Assembly: GCA_016081115.2 (NCBI GenBank)
Contig: CM071936.1
Span: forward strand, 81,962,978-82,026,977
DNA: 64,000 nt
Direction of reading: 5' to 3'
Source of the DNA: Rehmannia glutinosa
Lineage: Eukaryota; Streptophyta; Magnoliopsida; Lamiales; Orobanchaceae
This document shows positions 34,471 to 45,313 of the stretch, piece after piece (the first letter of the stretch is position 1; each line of letters opens with the position of its first letter). The translations under genes and the position numbers were made by a program. The notes under the pieces were generated by a model that saw only the letters and a list, made by a program, of their open reading frames with translations, was not told the DNA's origin and searched no databases.

Positions 34471-34980
34471 TGGTGTAGTGCTTCCCATTGGTTTATTCCT
34501 TTTGCACGCTTCTCGGGACTAAGCACTTCGATAAAGGTAGCATGGAGATATTACTTGTTTAAGTAATTCTCTTGATTTACGGCAACGGATCTTTTTCGAT
34601 TATCTCAACTTGATCGCATTTCCTTGCTTTCCCTAGGTGACTTAAAGTCGACTTCCAATCATTGGATGACTCTTCTTCCGTCACTTCAACTTGAGACTTG
34701 GCTTATCTTGAGTTGACTTGACCGATACTCCTCTCACCGCATCTTAGTTGCTCCTTCAAATCGAGTTCTTGTCTTCTCTTCTTTGCCATACTCACCGTCT
34801 TGCAAATGAGTCTTCCTTCTAGTCTCCGGTTGTCTTCTTGCATGTTTGGGCATAGGCGACTTAACTCACTTGACCAGCCCTATTTATTACAATGCGCTTT
34901 ACAACAAAAATGGGGTGCCAACTTCCTATTCTAAGTTTTACATGGCATTCATCAAAATCTAAACAATAAATTTCCCAACA
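34470..34980 (-). repeat. Element J LTR fragment
   Basis: On the minus strand starts TGTTGGGAAATTTATTG and runs through the GAATAGGAAGTTGGCACCCC block and the GCGTGCAAAAGGAATAAACCA block, as in LTR-a and LTR-b. About the first third of an LTR; the TATA box part is deleted. Confidence 0.78.
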
Positions 34981-35089
34981 GGATACAATGTCAAATCTAA
35001 GGAACATGCCTCTTACAACTTCCAACTTTGAATAAGTTGAACATTGTCTTATGAGCATCGAAGAAAAAACAAGTATGTCTTAAACCCTC

Positions 35090-35980
35090 TACTTCCTATG
35101 ATATTGTTATACAAAATGATTAAAGTGATTTGCAAAATGATTTTGATGACCTTCAAAATGAATTCCAAAGTTTATCTTGGTTAAATACAAAAATTTGAAA
35201 AAGTAATTCAATGTTTTGAAAAATGATAAGGATAGTTTATTTACTTCCTATGAATCACTATCATGTGCTCACACCTCCACACTTGATAAGGTTAGAAACC
35301 TTGAAAAAGAAAATAGTACTCTTGTTAAGGATATTAATTGCATGAAAAAGGATTTATCTAAATCCAACTTGAATACCAATAAAATGACCAAAATTGTTGA
35401 TATTCATAATTGTGATAATTCGAAACAAGGACTTGACCATAAGCCTAATATTGTTAATCATATGAAAAATAGTCAAGTCTCTAAACATGTTAGTCATTAC
35501 ACTTCTAGAATTATTACATGCTTCTATTGTGGTAATAAGGGTCATTCGGTAAATAATTGTCGGGCTAGAAATAGTTCTAATTACTGTTGGAGACCTAAAA
35601 GTCTCAAGACTAATCCCAAGGGACTCAAACACTTTAGGATATCACAAAACAATGTTATATTAGGTACCCGGCGGAATAAAAATCAAGGAAAATTCATACC
35701 GCCTAGAAGACATCAAATGAGCGTCTCATTTGATCAAAGGAGAAGATATCACCACAATGAATTTTCAAGAGAAAGACACTTTCAAAAATGGGAAGGCCAC
35801 AATGCTTGTAGATGTAGCAATTAGAGAAGCCATCATCAACAAGATGATTTTCAAAGGGGAAGATATCATCATTAATGGAAACGACACAACCCATGGAAAT
35901 GGCGTAATTGGTGAACCGTATCTCCCTACTTACAAATGCATTTTACTCTTTATGCATGTTATTATTTGTGTCTAAATTAC
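35090..35980 (+). pseudogene. Element C gag, C-terminal part
   Basis: Longest frame 35216-35824 (202 codons): a coiled coil (SLSCAHTSTLDKVRNLEKENSTL) then an intact zinc knuckle CFYCGNKGHSVNNC and the conserved NYCWRPKSLKTNPKG. The same coiled coil and knuckle occur in elements A and B. After the knuckle an acidic/His-rich segment and a trace of the protease-region GNGVIGE end the coding part. The N-terminal capsid part is missing. This knuckle keeps all four zinc ligands, unlike that of A. Confidence 0.83.
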
Positions 35981-36490
35981 AAAATGAGTTTTCATTATTT
36001 TTAAATTAAGGTCTTCTATATATTTGTGTTTTTAAAATCCTTTGAAAATGAGACCTTACATGTTGTTTTTAACTCTTATGGATTTCTATAGCATAAGCAT
36101 TTTTATTGTAATATCTCTTATTGTTTGGCCTACATTTGTACTATTATATCTTGTGCAAAATTTGTTTAAAGTATTGTGTAGGTTATATATCTCCTATTCA
36201 TTGGCTATCGTCTATTACTTCTTCTAAGAGATTCTTAAACCATCGAGGTATGTTCACTCGTATTATTCTTAGAACTCGATATTTTGTTCTTGTATTGTTT
36301 ATGCACTTATCTTTCAAAACTATTTCATCTCATCCCCTTTAGTGCCACTAAATGACTTTGTGATTTTTCTCAAAAGGGCACTACTCACAAATCTCGTTTT
36401 TCTCGTATATATGTTTTCTCGAAACTCTTTTTTGTTGGACTTAGTCCATAATTATCTTTTTGCAAAGTTTTAAAACTTTTGGGGTGAAAA
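35981..36490 (+). other. Element C spacer replacing pol
   Basis: AT-rich, non-coding, corresponding to 2341-2688 of element A; shares AAATGCATTTTA and CGAGGTATGTTCA anchors. A last scrap resembling the region before the RNase H is not open. Ends with GTTTTGGGGTGAAAAATCG, the sequence found right after the pol stop in B and I. Confidence 0.6.
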
Positions 36491-36529
36491 ATCGAATTTT
36501 GGAAAATTCTGGAGATTGAAATTGCACTG

Positions 36530-36602
36530 GGACGGTCAAGGCAGGGCCGACCGGTCGCCCTGCACATCGATCGGTCGCACCCTACCTCGACCGGTCGCCC
36601 AG
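36530..36602 (+). repeat. GACCGGTC palindrome cluster before the extra ORF
   Basis: Three copies around GCCGACCGGTCGCCC, CGATCGGTCGC and CTCGACCGGTCGCCC. The same kind of cluster lies at this position in B (26157-26216) and A (1512-1580). Confidence 0.75.
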
Positions 36603-36774
36603 GATAATTTTTTTGGTTAAAACGGGTCTGCTCTTCTTCTTCAAAACATAACTCAAAAATTTCTCAAACCCTTGTTGAGCGAATTTTTCCCCATTTTCAT
36701 ATAATCTTCATTTCTTCATCAAAACTTGTGATTCTTGTTGCTAATCCACTTCATTTTGCAAGAATCTTACTAAT

Positions 36775-38063
36775 ATGGCACCTCCGAGAAATTCCACCGG
36801 TCATAATCCCACTTCCAAGCAAAGAAAGGGCGGAGTGGGTCTTCGAGAAATCGGCAAGAGGAAGCCGAACAATGGAATATTCGAGCTACCCAAAGGAGTG
36901 TAGCTCAAGAACGTGATGATATTCAAAACCCAGTACTCTCCAATCCTCAAATTGCCGAACTGCGTGGGACGATTTCATTCAACAATTGTCGTTAGGCAAA
37001 AAGTAAGAAACCTCTTATACCTCAAGCTCCTCGCTCTAATAATGTTTTAGATTTTATCAACAAATATGCGGAGTGGTACTATGAAAATTTGAACATGGGT
37101 GCAAAATCGATAGCTCGTACGAAAATTTGTCGATTTAATTCATTTTCAAATTAGTATCCTACTATTTGAGGATTTTTTGAAGAGCAAGGGTGGATGTACT
37201 TATGGGAGCATCCTTATGTTTTATATGATGATGATGTGATTCTACATTTTTATGCCAATATGTGGGTTGAATATGATGCTCAAAGGAAGCCTCTTGCTTT
37301 GAATTCGTTTGTAAGGGGTCGTCATTTTAGATGGACTCCTAATGACATTTGTCGGAGTTTACATGTGCGAGAAAGTGGTTGGGATTATTTTGCTTGTGCT
37401 ATTTGGAATGATGATATGTTGGGTGTTTCTATGGAAGAGGTTAAGACCTATTTGGGCGTTTGGCCAAAATATTCGCTATTGGCCATAACTCTTGAGCACA
37501 GGATTATTTCTGTTATTGTCGCCTATTGTATCTGTGGTAAAGCGGGCAAACTACCCAGCAATATGGATTATTTTTTGACATATAAGATTGCTAGAAGAGA
37601 TCCAATTAATTTTGGCGCAATACTTATTCAATGCTTGATTGAGTCTATCACACAAGGAAATAAGAAGTTTGTCATGGGCAATTGGATTTGCAAACTTCTT
37701 ATCAAATCAGGGCTACCTTCTTCGGAATGCAATTCGGAGGTGTTTCAAAATGATTTTGACATTGACAACATCTCTCAAATGGTCCACATGCGAAATAATA
37801 TGGATATCTGCCCAACTAAAATGGCTAAAGGAAGAGGGCAAGGTTCTATATCCGAAAATCCAAACGACTTCTTCGATGACGTCGGGGTCGAAAGAATGGC
37901 GGCGGGTGACGGGGCGAGCAATCCGGAGGGTAATACCGGTGCTCAACCGTCTAGGAGCTACACACAAGCCGAATTTGATGAACTTAGAGCATATCATGAG
38001 GCTAACTATGAGGCATTGGAGCAAAAGACCTCAAAAATGCAAAAATCAATCGGCAAAAATTGA
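36775..38063 (+). pseudogene. Extra ORF downstream of pol in element C (putative plant transposon protein-like)
   Basis: Probable start MAPPRNSTG at 36775; coding then continues in the frame of 37194-38063 (289 open codons) after a frameshift, with in-frame stops near 36990, 37152 and 37167. Visible: a basic N-terminus, DFINKYAEWYYEN, then WMYLWEHPYVLYDDDVILHFYANMW, LNSFVRGRHFRWTPNDI and further helical segments, and a polar tail with a short coiled coil. The F-Y-A-N plus VRG pattern resembles the putative plant transposon protein domain found in plant LTR elements; this is a resemblance by eye, not a search. No signal peptide or clear membrane span is seen, so an envelope role is not supported. 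Sense orientation and position after pol fit the additional ORFs of Sireviruses. Confidence 0.6.
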
Positions 38064-39084
38064 AGAAGTTCATTAAAGAACTCATCCCCGACGCATGTTT
38101 TTCTTCCGATGAAGAATGATGAGCCTATCACTTTACATGCTTTTCTTCTTATGTCATTTTATTTTGTTGTAATGAACTTGATTTGTATAACTCTCTTATT
38201 CTAATGACATTTGCTTGTTGTTGAAGGGATAAAATAGCAAGTATGAAAGTGGCTTTTGGTTGATCATGATTATGGTATTATTCGAGTATTTGATGGTAAA
38301 AATACTCTATTTCGCATTGTTTGATAATTGGTATGAAGTACTTGATGGTAAAAGTGCTTCTTTTAATTTTTGCTTAAATGCATTTCGGATGCCTTGATTA
38401 TTTTATTTTGATGGATAATTTGGGACATTTGTAATGTCTTATATGCATTGCTTGATGATATGAGCTACTTGATGGTTCTTTAAATGGCATTCGTAATGCC
38501 TTAATTTTTTGGCTAAAATTATCTCAATTGGGTCGAACCCTTGAGAATTTACTTTGTTGGGGCTTTTATTTGTTGGATTTATGTTGAAATATTTGCTTTT
38601 GGTGATGGTTTGAAAAACTTGGCTTTATATCTTTTACAAGGGCTATATACACCTTCTTTTATTTTTAACGCCCGCCAAGTGTTCGATTAAATGTTTCAAT
38701 GAATATTTCCACTTCTACATGAATCTCTTGTTTTCAAATGTCTTAAATACTTATTGAGATCATATCCTAGTGAACAAAACGAGCTTATGGATTTTTCATG
38801 GTATATTTCTCCCATTTTCGGATTCTAGGCCTAAATTTTTCAATGGTTGGTAAATCGTATCTTTGGCGCCCTTAGATATACTTGTATGATGTTTTTATCA
38901 TCCTAACATTCTTTTTGATGATTCCAAAGCGGGAGAAACAAGAAATTGGCTCGTTAGCTCAAAGAAGCTAATAAAAGCTCGATATAAAAGCTAAGTTATG
39001 GCTTCTTAAAGTCATAAGTTGTGGACTATACTTAGTCATATTGTTATATGAAGAACTTATATACTTGTCTAATGGTGTTTTGTT
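38064..39084 (+). other. Element C non-coding 3' region with second hairpin array
   Basis: No ORF. At 38284-38500 several hairpins follow each other: GAGTATTT/AAATACTC and GAAGTACTT/AAGTGCTTC with the same loop GATGGTAA, then GACATT/AATGTC with loop TGT and GGCATT/AATGCC with loop CGT. From about 38515 the sequence matches the 3' region of B (TCTCAATTGGGT, AACCCTTGAGAAT). Confidence 0.7.
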
Positions 39085-39365
39085 GACAGGGGGAGCTTAT
39101 AAGCTTTTGTACTTAAGTACAATTTGTAAAAGCTAAGCTTTTAGCTTCTGGTTGATTATTTGAACATTACTCTTGATGTGCTTGTTGATAGGGGGAGCTT
39201 GTGCTTATTCCTGAATATATTCACTCCTTTATTTGGTTGCTTGTATTTTGGAAATGTTAGTCGCTTCTAAACGGTTAGATGTTTTTACCGGAAAATTGTT
39301 TTAATAATTGTCCCCAAATATTTCTAAAAATTGTTTTGGTTTGTAATCATCAAAAAGGGGGAGAT
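39085..39365 (+). other. Multiple polypurine tracts of element C
   Basis: GACAGGGGGAG (39085-39095), GATAGGGGGAG (39186-39196) and the LTR-adjacent CAAAAAGGGGGAGA (39351-39364). Same three as in B. Confidence 0.82.
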
Positions 39366-39675
39366 TGTTTGATACATGTTTTTATCTTAGTTTTGATGAT
39401 TTTATTTTTACACCAAAACAATGTTTTTAATTGTTGTCCAAATACTCCTAAATGATTCAAAATATTTTTATTATTTATTCGGAGTATTTCTTCAAGTTTT
39501 ATTTTAAATAAAATTGGACAACACTTTTAATGATTTTATGTTTATAAGTTTCTACTTCAAAACAATGTTTCTAAATGTTGTCTAAATACTTCCGATCGGT
39601 TTAAAATGTTTTTACTAAATTTTCGAAGTATTTCTTGAGGTTTATTTTCGACAAAAATTGGACAACATTTCTGAC

Positions 39676-39990
39676 TCGAGGTCAACCGGTCGCCCTATAG
39701 GGCAACCCGTACCTGAAGATGAATTTTGGAACAAAAAAATGAGACGGACTTGATATTAGCCAGGTCGACCGGTCGACCAGGGTGTCGACCGGTGGCGTCG
39801 ACCGGTCGACATCCCTGTGGACCGGTACCTGGGCACTCGTTTTGAAACAGAACAAAACACTCTTGGTTTTTCATTAAGGGGGACCAGTCAATGTATAGGT
39901 CGACCGGTCGAAGACCCCCTTGACCGGTCGCCCCGTGTTAATTGTCGATATGTTCGTTTCAATCTCTATCAGTGTGCGACCGGTCGCCCT
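39676..39990 (+). repeat. GACCGGTC palindrome array in element C U3
   Basis: At least nine GACCGGT-type motifs, often as GTCGACCGGTCGAC, in about 315 bp of otherwise AT-rich LTR. It lies about 150 bp upstream of the TATA box. Confidence 0.85.
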
Positions 39991-40143
39991 CAAGTTTGAC
40001 GGCAAATTTCTGAGCGTTTGACAGCAGACAAACTTTCCTTAAATTGTGGGATTGATTTCTAACAACTATATTCCTGATTTTAATTGTATTTTTCTATAGA
40101 TTTTCAATCCCCAAGAGGAGCCTATGCTTGATCAATCATCTCC

Positions 40144-40151
40144 TATAAATA
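40144..40151 (+). promoter_or_regulatory. LTR TATA box (element C)
   Basis: TATAAATA in CTCCTATAAATAGAGGAAG, conserved with A and both solo LTRs. Confidence 0.78.
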
Positions 40152-40387
40152 GAGGAAGTTTTGGAGCAACCTATACAACAATTGAGATACAACACTACAA
40201 GATACATTCCAAGCAAACACTTGTTCTTCATTGTTATTATTCTTGTTGAAATTTGCCTAGCTTATCACTTTCACATCTTGAGGTCTAGGCTTTCATTTCT
40301 TGATTACACTTGCACTCAAATTGTATTATTCATTATTGAGTTGTAATCTTGATTTTGGTCATCATTCAACACAAGACATCCTTGTGA

Positions 40388-40598
40388 GTATTCTTGTGGA
40401 AAGAATACGCTTGGGTGATCTAGGTGATAGGTGTTTCAAGAGTGTGGTGCTCATGAGGTGTTGAAGAATTTGGTATTCTTCAAGATTGAAGATGTGGTGA
40501 TCCTCAAAGGTGCCGTTGAAGGAAGATTGTGGTAATCTTCAAAGGGAGATTGTGGTAATCTCCAAAGGTGGTGTTGAAGAAGTGTGTGGTACTCTTCT
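40388..40598 (+). other. Hairpin array in element C LTR leader
   Basis: In order: GTATTCTT/AAGAATAC (loop GTGGA), an AAGAGT hairpin (loop GTGGT, imperfect), GAAGAAT/ATTCTTC (TTGGT), GAAGATT/AATCTTC (GTGGT), GGAGATT/AATCTCC (GTGGT) and an imperfect GAAG...CTTC. Stems vary, the loop does not. Confidence 0.82.
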
Positions 40599-40859
40599 AG
40601 GTGTTGTAAGTTGAATTTGTATTAATTTTGGTATTTAATAAAATTCTTTTTCTTTTTGAAATCCATCCCGGATATACTAGGGTGGTAGAGCACGTAGTCC
40701 CTAGGTGGGGTGAAGCTCTATAAATCAACGCGTGTTGTTTACATTCTGCACCTTTATTATTGTCTTGACTTGGTTTGTTCGAAAAAAGAGGGTATAATTG
40801 AAAATATGGAGATAATCTATTCACCCCCCTCTAGATTATCGTAGCCGCTTGGACTTACA

Positions 40860-40999
40860 ATAAATCTCACCCAAAATCTTAATTCAATTCCCCCATCCAT
40901 ATGCAACCTAAGTGTTATATCAATTGTATCTATTACTCAATTATTTGTGGAGATTATAAACTATTTTACCACATAATAGAAGTTGGCAAATTGTCGCTC
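40860..40999. other. Unassigned flank between elements C and E
   Basis: Short AT-rich stretch without gene or recognisable ends. It may belong to the outer end of element E's LTR or be older host sequence. Confidence 0.4.
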
Positions 41000-42242
41000 G
41001 TTGTTTGTTCGTGCGCGTGTAACCACTAGCTGAAGAAGAAAAATAATAATAATAACATGACAATCTTACTTAAACTATGTATTCATTTGTGGTTAATTTG
41101 TTTCTTTAACGTATGATAGATAACAAATCTTTCTCATAAGTTGCGTGTATTTGTCTCACGTAGTTAATTTATATTGTATGTATGGTACTGGTTTTCAAGA
41201 AATGGCTGGAAAAATCGAGAGACAAATAAAGTCAAGGCTAGAACTTAGTTCTATCTCCACAAGACAAAATTATCCCATACAAAGTGCTAACGGTTCAGAC
41301 AATCTTCTCAAAGATACAACGACTTGCAAGTTTGACTTAGCAACACATGCGAAAGTCAAACTTACAGCGAACAGACTAAATGTTTAGAATTTTCAAGCTT
41401 TTGAAGGATATTGCTGAATATGCTGAAAAAGCGTAATGAATTCGAATTTTATCTCTTGGTTAAAGTTCGACTTTCAAACATTTGGGAATTATATTTATAA
41501 ATATGTATGTGCTCTATGGAAATCGACATGTCTTTTGGCTCGAAAAGACATGTCTAACAGCCAAAAATCTCTTTGTTAGCTCAAACAGAGCAGCGGCTGA
41601 TTCGGTCTCGCGACCGCTCGCGCAGGCCGCCTCCCAGGGTGCGCAACCGAGCACTAGGGCGCGCACGCCAAATTAAAATTTTCGTCCAACATGCGCGACA
41701 GCGCAACGGTCCAGATTGAATAATAAATTTTAAAGGAATTTAAATAATTTTTGTCCAAATTAATATAATGGCATTGAAGCCCAAGCCCAGGCCCGCGACC
41801 TGAGCTTGAGCCGAGCCAGGCCAGCTGACGGGTAGGCAGCGGTGATGGTGCATGCATGTGTACTTTTGAACCAAACCTACAAGCATATAGGTCCCCCCTA
41901 CTTTAAAAACCTTTTGTGCCCCAAGGGCCGAAAACCATTACTCAAACTTGGACTTAATAAAGTAAGCTTATTTTGGCTTTATATCTTATGTGGGATGGAG
42001 TTTTACTCCACCCCCATATTTTCCAATTTCCATATCATTTTTCTCATTTTAAGTGGCTAACATGTTGAATTAATTTGTCATTCACCCGAAATTGGTTATG
42101 AGAAATTTCAAATGCTAATCTAATCTACTCACTTAGTAGAATTTGATTATCTCTTTTATTTCATTTTCCCATTAATGAAAATCACTTAAATATTTAGTCA
42201 AATATAAGTCCAAACCCACATTTATCAAACCAAATTCCAACA
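41000..42242 (-). repeat. Element E 3' LTR (outer end not resolved)
   Basis: Right end CAAATTCCAACA adjoins a PPT. A TATA box TATAAATA on the minus strand (41499-41492) and, upstream of it, a GC-rich CpG cluster (about 41590-41690) inside AT-rich sequence. The left limit is a guess because no second LTR is available for comparison. Confidence 0.6.
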
Positions 42243-42258
42243 ATCCCCCACGTGAATG
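42243..42258 (-). other. Polypurine tract of element E
   Basis: + strand ATCCCCCACGTGAATG directly after the LTR end; on the element strand a G-rich tract typical of Tnt1-like copia elements. Confidence 0.75.
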
Positions 42259-42699
42259 AAATTAATGCATACATGTATGCAAATTCATTTGAAAGGTTGG
42301 TGAACTATTACTGCATCATCATAGGTACATTGTGGCTTTTAACCTTTTTCTTAGTATACTATCGGATTTACTAGCTGCTTAGTGATGTGATGTCTTGAAC
42401 TACTCAGCTATATGTGTAAACTGATACAACAATATATACACAATAATAGTTGTAACAATTATTGTTCTCACGTTGTATCCATTTTGGCCCTAGAATATAT
42501 CTTAGATTCATAAGTATTGTTTGAAGCGACCATTACTTCTCACTCATATAAGTAATCTCCTATTGAAAAGAATCATGACATACTCCATCTTTTCGGTATA
42601 GGAATCATAAAAAGTGTAAACTTAACTTCACCACTTCAGCAGGTTTTACACTTGGAAGTTCTAGGAATGAGCTGAATACATTTTCCAAGTGTTCAACTG

Positions 42700-44350
42700 A
42701 ACATTCATAACTTAGTTGTCCCATTGAACCATGGTCTTTGGGATCTCGAATTTACAAGGTTGGGTTACCACTATGAACATTCTTATTTTGTGGATTTTAA
42801 ACCCATTCCCCTGAATAACTTATACAATTGATCTCGATTTATTCCTTTTGTTATCGGATCCACTAGGTTTTCCTTTGACTTCACGTAGTCAAACGAAATA
42901 AACTCATTTTTAGATCAATTGTCAAATGGTATTATGTCTCTGATGAATACGTCTGACTTACCCTTATACATAGTACTTTATGCTCGACTAATACGTAATT
43001 GACTATCAGAATGTATCAATACAGTTGGCACAGGTTTATTCCAATAAAAATATCTTGTAATAAATTTCTATGCTATTCATCTTCTTCTCCAGCTTTATCT
43101 AAAGCAAAAACTCAGATTCCATAGTGGATCGAATGTTTGTTTAGAAGATTTTCATGAGACCGCTCCTCCACCTATTGTGAACACATATCTACTCATGGAC
43201 TTGGAGTCTTTTGTGTCTGATATCCAATTGAAGCACAATATCCTTCTAATACTATTGGATATCTCGTATAAACTATCCCATAAGTCATGGTGTACTTTAA
43301 ATATCTCAACACCCTTGTCAAAGCTTTCTACTAATCCTTACATGGGTTACTTGTGGACCAACTTAGCTTACTCACTGAATATGCAATATCTGGACATGTA
43401 CAATTTGTTAAGTACCTTAGACTGCCAAATATTCGTGCATATTCCAGCTGAGAAACTAGTTCTCCTCTATTCTTAGCTAACTGTAAACTTAAATCTACCG
43501 GTGTCTTAGTTGGAGGGCTGTCGAAAATATTAAACTTTCTAAGTATACTTTCGACATAATGGGACTGTGACAAGACAATTTCATCTGAGGTTCTAGAGAT
43601 TTTAATTCCTATAATAACATGAGATAATCCCATATCTTTTATGTCAAAGTTCTTTTTTAACATACTCTTAGTATTCATGATTAAATCATGACTACTATAC
43701 ATAATCAACATATCATCTACATAAAGGCATACAATGACGTAATCATTTGCAGTATCTTTAATGTAGACACATTTGTTACATTCGTTGATTTTGAAACCAT
43801 TGGACTTCATAGACAATTCAAACTTTTTATGCCATTTCGTAGGTGCTTATTTTAGTGCATGAAGTGACGTAACAAGTTTACACACTTTTTTCTCTTATAC
43901 GGATGCAACGGATCCCTTAGGTTGTTCCATATAAATCTTCTCTTCAAACTCACCATTCAAGAAAGTGCTCTTCTCATCTATTGGATGTATCTCAAGATTA
44001 TGTAAAGCTACAATAGCAATGAGAGCACAAATGGACGTAATTCTCGTAATAGAAGAATATGTATCGAAGAGGTCATTATCCCTCATTTTGTTTAAACCCT
44101 TTGGCTACAAACCAGGCTTTATATTTATCTATAAATCCAGCTGATTTTTACTTTCTTTTAAGGATCCACTTGCCTCCCAAAGGTTTAAAATCTGGTGGGA
44201 AATCAACTAACTCCCAAGTATTCTTATGCATGATGGAATCTATTTCATTATTAATAGCTTCCTTTCAGATAAAAGCTTCTGGACTAGACAAAACTTCTTG
44301 AATACTAGGTTCGTTTTCTAACATTTATGTTAAGAAATACGGACCAAAAG
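42700..44350 (-). pseudogene. Element E reverse transcriptase and RNase H
   Basis: RT pieces: frame 44086-43895 (NLEIHPIDEKSTFLNGEFEEKIYMEQP) and frame 43816-43331 with the catalytic CLYVDDMLIM, FDIKDMGLSHVIIGIKI and SQLEYARIFGSLRYL. RNase H follows in broken frames down to about 42780, including a VFTIGGGAVSWKS stretch and a DPITKG end. Between 44086 and 44350 only decayed RT N-terminal sequence is seen. Confidence 0.85.
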
Positions 44351-44356
44351 ACTTAG

Positions 44357-45265
44357 TTATTTTGTATTTTTACTGCGCCTTGGTTCCTCTTCATCATCTC
44401 GTTGAGGTAACCCTACAGTTTCATAAGTTCTTTTATTCGAACTTTCGTCTTTCATTTCTTTGCAAGGAAAGATATTCTCGAAGAATACAATATTTCTTGA
44501 TTCTATGATCATTCCATCATTTATATCAGGAATTACTAACTTGTGCACTAGAAAGTGATACATACTACTATTTTTGCATATTCGATGAAAACATAATCAA
44601 TCGTTTTAGGACCGATTCTAACATGTTTTGGTGTAGGTACTTTAACTTTAGCCAAACACCCCCACACTTTAGAATATTTATATGATGGTTTTCGACCTTT
44701 CCATAATTCATATGGCGTTTTATTTTTATCTTTTTGTGTGATATTAAGAATGTAGTTTGAAGAAAGTATAACTTCTCCCCACAAGTTTCGGGATAAGCCA
44801 GAGTTTATCAACATTGCATTTATCATCTCTTTAAAAGTACGATATTTGCAACATACTCTTTGTATCTATCACTAGGATCCATCTTAATTTTCAAATGAAG
44901 CTGATTTTTAACTTCATTCTTATAAGTTTTAAAAGATAATAAAGCTTCATATTTACTTTTCAAAAGATAAACATAACAATATCTTGTGCAATCATCAATA
45001 AACATTATAAAATACTTTTTCCCACCTCGAGTTTGCACAAGTTTTGAATCACACACATTTGTGTGGATTAACTCAAGTAGTTTGATACTTCTTGTCACTG
45101 AATGAAGCGGTGTTTTAGCCAATTTTGCTTCAACACAAACTTCGAGCTTGTCTTGTAATTTGGTTATAAATGTTTGTATTAAATCCAAATTCACTAACCT
45201 TTTCATTTTGTTGAAATTTACATGTCCTAATCTAGCATGCCATAAATTAGAATAATCTAACAAGT
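44357..45265 (-). pseudogene. Element E integrase
   Basis: Frame 45263-44823 has SNLWHARLGHVNFNKMKRL, the zinc-binding His pair; the expected Cys pair is partly lost (CVEAKLAK). The first catalytic Asp is in FIMFIDDCTRYCYVY; the second sits in a degenerate DPSDRYKEY. Frame 44826-44548 covers the copia C-terminal part (LINSGLSRNLWGE, YELWKGRKPS). Confidence 0.85.
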
Positions 45266-45313
45266 AAACAAAAGTAATCGTTTTATTCTTCGCTTCTTAG
45301 CGAAAGACATTCA

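Larger units (their letters stand above)
31637..34980 (-). mobile_element. Element J: Ty1/copia 5' half
   Basis: Minus strand: LTR fragment at the right (34980 to about 34470), gag, protease, GAG-pre-integrase and integrase core, then an abrupt end at 31637 against element B's LTR. RT and RNase H are missing. Its LTR start (TGTTGGGAAATTTATT...) and the GCGTGCAAAAGGAATAAACC block are shared with the composite at 14945-20239, so J represents the gag-pol-bearing relative of that family. Confidence 0.82.
35090..40859 (+). mobile_element. Element C: Sirevirus-like copia with extra 3' ORF
   Basis: Plus strand: gag (5' truncated), a spacer like that of element A, a GACCGGTC cluster, an additional ORF, a hairpin-rich 3' region, three PPTs and a complete 3' LTR. 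No protease, integrase, RT or 5' LTR. Same derived gag-spacer layout as A. Confidence 0.85.
39366..40859 (+). repeat. Element C 3' LTR (1494 bp)
   Basis: TGTTTGATACATG to CGCTTGGACTTACA. GACCGGTC array at about 39676-39990, TATA box 40144-40151, hairpin array 40388-40598. Nearly the same LTR type as the solo LTR at 56222-57677. Confidence 0.93.

Noticed and set aside
34450..34526. N-terminus of the 174-codon frame as the real gag start of element J
   Set aside because: The first ~20 codons match LTR sequence of the composite; the frame arises from an LTR-gag deletion joint.
39676..39990. CRISPR-like or origin-like array from regularly repeated GACCGGTC
   Set aside because: Repeats are too short, spacing irregular, and the context is a plant LTR.
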